DNA of 27,332 nucleotides from Vitrella brassicaformis (taxonomy: Eukaryota; Sar; Vitrellaceae), in the NCBI GenBank assembly GCA_001179505.1, contig CDMY01000722.1, positions 1 to 27,332 on the forward strand, read 5' to 3'. Under the pieces are notes generated by a model. It saw only the letters and a list, made by a program, of their open reading frames with translations. It was not told the DNA's origin and did not search any database. The position numbers and the translations under genes are program-made. Within the stretch, counting starts at the first letter, position 1; every line of letters begins with the position of its first letter. Of the stretch, positions 19,540 to 27,332 are shown piece after piece.

Positions 19540-22500
19540 ATGGCGGCTTCGGCCTCATCTTCCTCTGCTGCTATTCCGCCTCACTCAGACGTCAGCCGAT
19601 ACACAGAGAGGCACACATACAATCATCATTTGTCAGTGTAGACGTTTGTTTGTTTGCTTGTTTGTTTGTTTGTTTGTTTGTTTGTTTGCTTCATCAGGTG
19701 ACGCCACGGTCTGCGAGTAGTCGTTACCAGGAGGGCACCCGTGTGGTGCTGCTGTCGAGCACCAAGAGGGCTCCCACCGACGACTACGTGTGGGTCACGG
19801 CAAGAGTACATCGCATCGACCCACACGTGGTCTACGAGAAGGAGGGCACTCTGCGCGAGGGGACGGCGCTGTTCATGAGGGAAGTGGGCGGCATGCGAGA
19901 GGAGTTCAAAGTGGTGGTGCCGAACAACGAGACCATGACGCTCACTCACACAAACCCACAGCCACCCGTGGTAGGCAAACACCTCAACAGAAAGATCTAT
20001 GGACCCTGCTTGATGCTTCTCTTCGCTTCCTGTCTGTCTATCTGTTTGTCTGTGTGCAGCTGTGGGATGTTAGCAAGAAGGTACACGCACACAATCAGAC
20101 AGCGACACACGACACACACAAACGATGTCAGCCACTCTCATGTTGCCGCCTTCCGGGTCCCTTGGTCACTTCTCTGCCTCAGGCACCTGTACGCTTTGGC
20201 GACGACCTTCTGGCGTCGTTGTGTAGCTTCATGACCCCTCGCGAGCTGTCGGCCATTCTCCCACAGCCCCGCGTTCAACAGCAGCCGCACATCACCATCA
20301 AACCTTCCACCGACGGAGGGGAAGAAGGCACCGGGTCCCCCAACAAGAAGTCTCGCAGGCAGAAGCCCATACTCAGAGAATCTGGCTGGTAAGTGCGCAG
20401 GTGGATGACAAGAAGGCATTGGTTGGATGCCAAGAGCGAGCGGTGCACCCGCCTCTGCCTCCTCTGTGATCTTTGCGTCAGCCGTCTTTCGTCCGTTGGC
20501 GGCCACGGCAGTGCTCCCTCACCCCTCTCGGCCATCACATCGTCTCCCGACCTGCCGTCGACCAATGGCGGCCCGCTCTTTGCGGGTGCCGCCTTCGGAT
20601 CGTCCAATGGCGAGACGACGGCAGCGTCGAAGGAGGAGCCGGCGGACGTGGAGCTGCCGGGTGTGCCATCGGTATCATCTCTCTTTGGCGGCTTATCTCT
20701 GTCCGGCACATCAACGGGAGAGGGGGGCCTGTCGGACAGAGTTGCTGCAGCTGGGTCATCAGGCGGCGGCCCCCCTTCGCTGTTCACATTTGGCGCAGCC
20801 ACAGCGGCAGCCAAACCACGGACCCGCGCCAAGCGCGTGAGTGCTGCCCGTCCGGCTGCCTCGACCTCCGCAGGCCCAGCAACCACCACCATCCCAGCCC
20901 CAGTGGACCTCTTCGACGGCACCATCCAGACACACGGTGGCAGCACCTTCGCACCTGCCAAAGCACCACCCACAGCACAGTCGACGACCACAGCCGCCAG
21001 CGGCCTATTCGACATCGGCAGGGCATCTACGCGGGGAGGAGGTGGCAACCTGTTTGGTGGCGGGGCAGCGTCGGGTGGTGGCTCTCTGTTCGGTAGAGTC
21101 GGGTCGACGGGCAGCCGGCTCAGCGGCACCGGCACAAGAACGGGTCGCACATTCGGGCAGACACCGGGGAGCGTGTTGGGCGGCAGCATCTTTGGCAGCA
21201 CTGGTGAGTGACGTGGATGGATGGATGGATGGCTGGACGGATGGATAAATTGCGTGCTGGCTGCATGTGTGTGGGTCGATCAGGTGTCGCGGCGTCATCT
21301 GTCGCCCGTCGAGCGTCGTTGTCGACTGGCGAGAGCCTGTCTGGCGGTGCGGCCTTCGGTCAGCAACCATCCGGCGGCGCCGCACAGAGCAGCCCCTCCC
21401 TCATCCACACGGCCGCCCTTCACCAGCAGACCCTCATCGCTATCGACTCTTCCACCGATGCCGACCGTCAGTTCTGGGAGAGCATGACGCCTGAGGAGGC
21501 CTTCCGGCTCGGCAGGCGACTCATCAACCTCACAGCCGTCACCGTCGTGCAGCCACGCAGCGACCGGTTGTGGTGTCTGGACAACATGATAAGCGTCGTA
21601 GAGGGCCATGCGGACGGGCGTCGCGAGGCGTGCGAGAAGGAGGGCCAGCACCACATGGCGAAGGGATCTCTGGAGACCATCCACTTCACCACCACCACCA
21701 GCAGCACCAGCAGTGTGGAGCAGCACCGTCCCCCTATCCCTCCTTCATTCGCCGCCCCACGACCGACCCTCCATGCGCTCAGGGCCATCACAGGAGCCGT
21801 CCAACAGCACAGTGTGCTGGTCAACACGGGCTGGAAGATGCCTCCACTCGAGTATGTCGATCAGGAGGGGTGGGATGCCGACGAGCTGGGCCGATTTATC
21901 AGGTCGTCCTCCTCGCTGAAAGAGGTGGGGGGCTGTCGGTGGACCTGGGGGGAGTGGGCGACTTTCTTTGAGCACTTCCTTGAGGCACCTGCTGGGCAGC
22001 CAGGGCCGCTCAAGCACTTGCAAACCATCGGAGAGATCGAGTATGACGATAATGAGGAGACACCAGATCAATACCGGCAGGGGGTCCGGCGGCTCTAGGT
22101 AGGCCATGAACACACAAAGACGCCTCAACCGCCCCTATCATACGCACACACGAATGGCGTCCATCTCTCTCTGTTCCTTTCTAGGATGTGCTCACGTCGC
22201 GCGGCTGCCGCAAGTCGCTCACAAGGCTCGACGTACGGATTCCACAACTCACGGGCCACGACAGCCTCTCTGCCCTGCTCGCTGTCGACAACTTCATCAA
22301 CACGTGCTGCGTCTCGCCGGACGTGCCGCTCAACGTGCGGGTCTGGCGTCTGAGCAACTTCCAGCTGTCCGTCTTCTACGCTGACGCCCTTCCCTCTCGC
22401 CCATCGCCCTTCATCAAGACGGCCATCCAGGAGGCGGCACGGCGGGCGATGTACGTGACCTACACCCTCAGCCAGTATGACATCACCCACCCCATCGACG

Positions 22501-23248
22501 AGCCCAGCCAGGCGGCCATCGAGATCGCAGAGAGCCTCACATTCGACAGCGTGAGGGAGGTGACGGTCTCCAGCGCCCACGGCTTCGGCCCCCCTCCCGG
22601 CACACCCTCACACCCACCATCATCAACCACCTGCAGCCGTTCCCAGCGGCCAGAGAGCTGCATGTCTTCAGCCGTCTAGGCGGTGCTGCGGGCCGTCTGT
22701 TGGCTCCGAAGATGCCCAGGGAGGTGCCGAAAGTAGCATTTGGCGCAGCTGTTGGTGCAGAGGACAGGATCGGTGTGTTGGAGGCGCTGGCGGGTGAGAG
22801 GGAGGTTTATCGTGTCTATGTCGGTGATGAGGAGGAGCCGGTCAGTCTCACGCAGGGCGGCGCCTTTGATGGATGGGGGTCGAATAATCTGCCATCGATT
22901 CGCACCGTACACGTACACATGTCAGGTATGCGAGACAGTGAGTGCTGTCGGCTGCTCCCTTCATCTCGTGTGTGCATCCCCCTTGTCTGTGTGTGTCTCC
23001 ATTCAGTACCCGATGAGGTGGAAGATACTGTCGCAGGCGAGCTCATCCGCGACGGCCTGACGTCTCTGCTCGACTGCAGCGTGCAGGGCCTGCAGCAAGT
23101 GCTGCTGTGGCTGCCGGAAGGGCATGACGACCTCGGCGATGCCATTCGGCAGTGTCTGCACTCGAGAGTCGGCGACTTCGACATAACCTTTGAGCCGGAT
23201 GGACCTTGGGTTACCGGCATTGAGATGAGGGCAATTCGTCGTTCTTAG
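19540..23248 (+). CDS. F-box-like protein with nucleoporin-type FG repeats and a leucine-rich-like C-terminal half
   Basis: Model: join(19540..19590, 19698..19970, 20060..20080, 20183..20388, 20482..21203, 21284..22083, 22185..22550, 22637..22925, 23007..23248), 989 residues. Residues 18-108 form a compact unrecognised region (EGTRVVLLSSTKRAP, REGTALFMREVGG). An F-box-like helix pair follows (about 120-141, FGDDLLASLCSFMTPREL). Residues about 190-445 are Gly/Ser/Thr-rich with eight FG dipeptides in nucleoporin style (SLFGGLS, LFTFGAA, NLFGGG, SLFGRV, SIFGST, AAFGQQ). The rest resembles irregular leucine-rich strands (LINLTAVTVVQP, GSLETIHFTTT, RELHVFSRLGG, LQQVLLWLP). Exon 3 is only 21 nt. 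Two junctions are uncertain: the donor at 22084 (GTCCGG) avoids an in-frame TAG at 22096, and the intron 22551-22636 could instead be coding with a one-base frameshift. Function unknown; a substrate adaptor or pore-associated protein is a guess. Confidence 0.72.
19644..19689. repeat. (TTTG)n microsatellite in an intron
   Basis: About 46 bp of TTTG repeats, with TTTGCTTG interruptions near both ends, fill the 3' half of the first intron of the F-box/FG gene, just before its TCATCAG acceptor. Confidence 0.95.
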
Positions 23249-24180
23249 GTAAAGGATGAGCGACATAGGCAGGGCGATCGATGTTTGGCCTTGCTCAGGT
23301 GTGTGTGCGTGTGTGTGTGTGTGTATGTTTGTTTGGGGCCAGGCTGTCTGTGTGTCGAGCCACAGAAGACAAGACAGCACCGTAGCCGTAGCTGCCGCAT
23401 GGCCGGCCATCTGATTAGGTCCACGTGCAGACACTCTCTTGATGGATCGATGGATGGATGGATGAGTGGCCCGCCCAGAGGCGGTGTGTGCACGTGGGCA
23501 CTGTACAGTTGATCCTCGCGCTCCATTGGCAGCCCACCGTCTCGGTTGTCTGGTCATGGTGACTCATCCATTGTACCAGGCAGGCCGAGAAGGTGCCGCA
23601 TGGATGTGAGCGTGTGTGGATGGATGGTTGTTAGCAATGAGGCATGATAGCCCATGGATGGATGGATGGATTCATAGTGTGTGCGGAACTCGTCTGATTG
23701 TGTGGATATCTTCAATCCCATGCCAGTGCCAGTGGCTTGCCGGCATGCATGGAGGGAAGTAAGTCGATAAACGAACACATGCAACACATGCATTCAGTCA
23801 TGTCAGCGCCTCAGCATTCCTCGTCCCGCCATGATTGCATACACACCCCATCCACCTTCCGAAGCACTGCAGAAGCGGCCGGCAAATCTAGACTCGCCAC
23901 GGGGAGGCGTGCCACGTGGGACAAATAGAGATCGTATACACAGAGACACGCAGGGAAAAACGACGCCCCTTCTTAACTGTATGCACGTCAAGTGGATGGA
24001 CACATAACTCACACACACACACACACACACGCATGTCTGTGCGATCGCCTGCCTGCCCCTCTCAACAGACCGCTGTCAGGCCGAGCGCGAGGTCATCATC
24101 AACCAGGCGACGGCACTCACCCAATGCCACCCAGCAGACGGCTGAGCACAGAAAGAGGAAGAGTGAGAGGGACGCACAAC
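23249..24180. other. Convergent spacer between the F-box/FG and BTB/TLDc genes
   Basis: 932 bp with TG runs near 23300-23330, GGAT repeats at about 23449-23465 and 23655-23671, and a CA run at 24010-24030. No convincing independent gene is visible. The segment 24060-24141 could hold an alternative last exon of the BTB/TLDc gene. Confidence 0.5.
24010..24030. repeat. (CA)n microsatellite
   Basis: A dinucleotide run in the convergent spacer. Read on the minus strand it is a TG run. Confidence 0.9.
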
Positions 24181-26657
24181 TCATCCGTTTCTGTCTCTGT
24201 TCCTCCTTCTCTTCCTCACCTGCAGTGTGTAGATCTCCATATCGGCGAGCGTGAAGTTGAAGCTGGAGGCCAGGCTGGCGAGGCCCTCGTTGTCGATGGT
24301 CCCGATGTACTTCTTGTCGGCCGGCAGGCGGTCCTTCAGCAGCCACTGAGCGCAGCGGCGAAGGTCGGCACTCTCAAAGCCCAGCCACAGGCGGCCGGGG
24401 GCCTTGTGGATCATGTCACCGATGCACACCTTGCCGACCGGCTCACACATGACGTTCTTGACCGCCCCTTGTGTGCCAGCGACCCAAACAGGCTGCTCGC
24501 CATTCGGCAGGTCGATCTTGGTGATGCCGTCCCCCTCGAAGGCACCGCACACCGAAAACAGCGACACGGGGCAGCGGACCATCGCCACTCCAGTGGGGTC
24601 GGGGGGCGGGGTGAGTCCGCCCTCGATGTGGGCGGCGATGATGGGGCCGCCGAGGTCTTTGAGGAGCAGCAGGAGGTCGGTTGCGTCGCCCACATTGTTG
24701 AACATGGCCTCGGGCCCCCAGCCGTCACGCTCACCCCTGAAACACAGACAGACACAGAGAGACAGCCAAGGGATATCATTCACGAGGCACCAACAGCTTT
24801 CCTGTCATCGGTTGCTCACTCACTTGTAGAGCAGTTTTGGGGTCGCATCCGTCATGCCGGTCGCGTCGACGAGTGCTCGCAGGTCATTGTCAGACACGAT
24901 GGGGTCGGCCGGCACAGCACTCCACACCTGCAGAGAGAGAGGAGAAGGATCTCATGATATGCACAGTCCCTTTGTGTGCCCTCTGGCTGATGCCTCGCTG
25001 ACCGACCTGGAAGACCTCCACTCGCTGGACGGCGACGTCGTGGGTCTCAGCGCCACAGAGGCTCGCATACTCGCTGTCAATCTTCTTGCCCACAGATTTC
25101 CTGTTGGCCGGCAGCTTCTTCTTCTCCACCCACTGGTGACAGCGGAGAAGGTCGTCAGTCGGGCCGTCCACGCCACTCCCCAACCACAGGCGGCCGCCAG
25201 CGATGCACACCTTGCCCCAGGGCACACCGTCCTTGGTCGTCACCGCCCCCTGTGTGCCCGCCACCCTCACACACTGCTGGTGGTCCTGTGGCACGTCGAT
25301 CTTGGTGATGCCCTCTCCGAATGCACCGCACACAGAGAAGAGCGACACCGGGCAGCAGAAGCACAGCTGAGATGTGGGGTCGGCTGGCAGCTGCAGCTTG
25401 GTGTCGGCGAAGGCTGCGATGGTGTTGGTGTCGTCACACTTGATGACGAACAGGAGGCCGCGCCGCCCCACCACCCGCTGCGCCATGCTCGCATACGACG
25501 AACCTTGGAGCGAACTCCTGACACACACAGACGTGCCGACGAATGCTTAGAGAATGGCGCTATGGCCCCTCTTTGTCTTTCCTCACTTGAAGAGGCAGAG
25601 TCTCTTCGGCTCCTTTTTGCCGAGCATCTCGAGGAGGGTCTGCAGGACGTCGTTGGCGAGTATGTTGGGGTACATGGCCTCGAGGACGCCGTACATCTCA
25701 CTCACACGCACCAGCTCATCCTGGTCGGCACACGTGGGCGGCGGGACGACGGCGCCATCGGGGGAGAGGCGACACCGACGAGCGAAGCCGACGATCCTGA
25801 ACACACCAACAGACGAATAGATCCGCTCTGCTGTTTGCTGCTGTTTGCCTTTGGTGGTTGTCCGGGTGCCTACAAGTCGAAGTGGTGCGCAGACACATCG
25901 ACGATGGGAGTGCGACCATACCTGCACACGCGACACAGAAGAGAGAGAAGGAGAGCCAATGATCACCATAACAGCCTCTGTCATCTCCTCCTTGCCTTTC
26001 TCACTTGGTGAATCGGTCGTTGAGTGTGTCGAATTTGGTCAGCGTGGCATCGGTGGTCGCCACTGTGCGGCCGTCGACAGTCACACTGAGCACCTCCGCC
26101 CCTCCCCTGCCGCCCTTTATGGACGACTTGATGAAGACGCCCATCATGGCAATGAAGCTGCGGAATGCCGACGGGCTCTCGCTGTCCTCAGTCGGTTTGT
26201 CGATGGCGATGGGCGACTCGGCGAAGAACATGTCGTGGTAGAAGGGGATGGGCTGCACGGCGTCGAACATCTCGATCTCGTCGACCCACCCATGCTTCAA
26301 ACGGCAGAGTTTCTCACACAACCTGACACACACAACCAACACACACACACACACACACACACAGCAATGAGTCAATGAGTGAGTGAATGAGTGTCATTGG
26401 CTGCATGCTCCCATCGTCCCTCACCAGATGAAGTAGATGGGGTCTGCGTCGATGAAGATCGTCCCGTCGGCATCCTTGTGCATCCACTCGTCGAACCGGT
26501 GCAGCAGCACCGCCACACACGTGCCCCGCAGCCCCTCGCGCAGCAGCACCCCACTCGGGAAGGCCATGACATAGCCGCCGACGTTGATCTGCGTCACGCT
26601 GCCGCTCATGGTGCCTCCCGTGGCCTGGCTGCTTCTGGTGGATGATGCCGCCTGCAT
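24181..26657 (-). CDS. BTB (T1-type) protein with two tandem TLDc domains
   Basis: Model: complement(join(24181..24736, 24824..24927, 25007..25517, 25587..25796, 25874..25921, 26005..26322, 26425..26657)), 659 residues. A BTB of the potassium-channel-tetramerisation type lies at about 22-95: INVGGYVMAF, then DADGTIFIDADPIYFIW, completed across the first intron by LCEKLCRLKHG. A linker follows (about 100-270). TLDc domain 1 (about 270-440) begins SSLQGSSYASMAQRVVG and contains CPVSLFSVCGAF and GRLWLG. TLDc domain 2 (about 475-647) contains the same CPVSLFSVCGAF block plus GITKIDLP, VAGTQGAV and GRLWLG. T1-type BTBs tetramerise or bind Cul3; TLDc domains are linked to oxidative-stress responses and V-ATPase regulation. 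No channel pore is present. The last exon may be spliced at 24219 (GTGAGG) to a short exon near 24121-24141, changing only the last few residues. The true substrate or partner is unknown. Confidence 0.82.
26340..26362. repeat. (CA)n run in an intron, TG-rich on the sense strand
   Basis: It lies in the first intron of the BTB/TLDc gene. On the coding (minus) strand it is a TG run just upstream of the GTGTCAG acceptor. Confidence 0.9.
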
Positions 26658-26914
26658 GCGGTCAGAGAAGCAGATGAATCACGGGACAATCTTGTGTGCT
26701 GTTTGAGCTGGCGATGCAAAGCACTCTCGCGTGGCAGATTAGGGAAGCGAAAAATTGCTTCACCTCAAATTGCTTGAGCTCGCAGGTGTGGGAGAAAGAA
26801 AGGAAGGCGAAGATGAAGCAGGTATGGAAAGGAGGCCTCATTCGCCACAAAGATCTCGATATCTCTTTCACATTCCATCGCCTCGCAGGACTCGTTCGAT
26901 GAACACAGCGCGAG
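26658..26914. promoter_or_regulatory. Divergent promoter region between BTB/TLDc and the right-edge gene
   Basis: A 257-bp spacer between opposite starts. It is less GC-rich than its surroundings and carries a direct repeat AAATTGCTT (26752-26760 and 26767-26775). No gene is evident. Confidence 0.4.
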
Positions 26915-27332
26915 ATGAAGGAGGCGCATTTCTTCTCGTGCGTCCCTCTGCTTGCCGCTGCGGTGGTCTGCTGGTCCGTCATCAGCAGCTGGGACGACTA
27001 CCTCGGCCCTCTCGAGCCCTGCAAGCAGGTGCAATTCGACGACTCACGACTCATTGCCACTGATGGTGATACAGCAGAGGGCGGATGGTGGAGCATCGCA
27101 TCGTTGATTCCCTTCCTCGGCCGCCAGCCTGGCAGATCTGTCGACCTGAATGCCATCGGGACGGCCTCTCGCGACGAGAGATACGACCCCCTCACTCTGC
27201 GTGTCGACGTGAGGAAGGCATGCCGGCTCTCTCGGCAGCAGACGACGGCCAAGGCCAAGCTGGACAGGCGGCCCGCCGTGCCCGACGGCTATGAGGCGGT
27301 TATCCTGTGTGTGCTGGACGAGAGGGCTGGGT
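26915..27332 (+). CDS. N-terminal part of a secreted or signal-anchored protein, runs off the window
   Basis: From the ATG at 26915 the frame stays open to the window end (139 codons) without a stop. It begins MKEAHFFSCVPLLAAAVVCW, a hydrophobic segment of about 17 residues that fits a signal peptide or an N-terminal signal anchor. A hydrophilic region follows with FDDSRLIATDG, WWSIASLIPFLGR, RYDPLTLRVDVRKA and a final YEAVILCVLDERAG. I do not recognise the family. The start is chosen because the hydrophobic segment follows at once; an ATG at 26899 is in another frame. An intron might lie further in, but none is needed here. It is transcribed away from the BTB/TLDc gene. Confidence 0.65.
   Translation, partial: MKEAHFFSCVPLLAAAVVCWSVISSWDDYLGPLEPCKQVQFDDSRLIATDGDTAEGGWWSIASLIPFLGRQPGRSVDLNAIGTASRDERYDPLTLRVDVRKACRLSRQQTTAKAKLDRRPAVPDGYEAVILCVLDERAG

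Noticed and set aside
24893-26011. 385-codon plus-strand open frame opposite the BTB/TLDc gene
   Set aside because: It is antisense to exons with clear TLDc motifs and matched splice phases.

Overview
The window looks like nuclear DNA of a photosynthetic alveolate. The best fit is a chromerid alga of the Vitrella type, but this is an inference from content, not a database match. Reasons: GC-rich genes with many short spliceosomal introns (about 65-140 bp, mostly GT-AG); a nucleus-encoded plastid cytochrome c6 with a layered targeting leader whose predicted signal cleavage exposes a Phe, as in red-lineage secondary plastids; an ER glucosyltransferase ending in HDEL; plant-type AAACCCTAA motifs; and many TGGA, TG/CA and TTTG microsatellites outside exons.

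Layout, left to right: (1) the last exon of a gene entering from the left (to 117, +); (2) a small secreted cysteine-rich protein (536-1171, +, 3 exons); (3) a 1310-residue F-box/WD40 protein (1937-7235, +, 14 exons); (4) cytochrome c6 (9005-9556, -, single exon); (5) UDP-glucose:glycoprotein glucosyltransferase, UGGT (9984-17136, +, 19 exons, 1831 residues); (6) a NudC-like CS-domain co-chaperone with a Cdc37-like N-terminus (18008-19263, -, 5 exons); (7) an F-box-like protein with a nucleoporin-type FG-repeat segment and a leucine-rich-like C-terminal half (19540-23248, +, 9 exons); (8) a BTB/T1 protein with two tandem TLDc domains (24181-26657, -, 7 exons); (9) the 5' part of a secreted or membrane-anchored protein leaving at the right edge (26915-27332, +).

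The exon models were built by hand. Each closes with intron phases matching and a total length divisible by three, which supports them strongly although no transcript data were available. From cytochrome c6 rightward the strands alternate strictly: three head-to-head pairs share short spacers of about 430, 280 and 260 bp, and tail-to-tail pairs are separated by 0.9-1.8 kb of repeat-rich sequence without convincing genes.

Functionally the genes are mostly protein quality control and turnover (UGGT in ER folding control, a CS co-chaperone, two F-box-type and one BTB-type possible ubiquitin-ligase adaptors) plus one photosynthetic electron carrier. Nothing indicates an operon, CRISPR array, prophage or complete transposon. 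The most unusual items are the FG-repeat F-box protein, the duplicated TLDc module with matching intron phases, a CA-rich/TG-rich polarity within introns, and a palindromic pair of telomere-like boxes upstream of the cysteine-rich gene.
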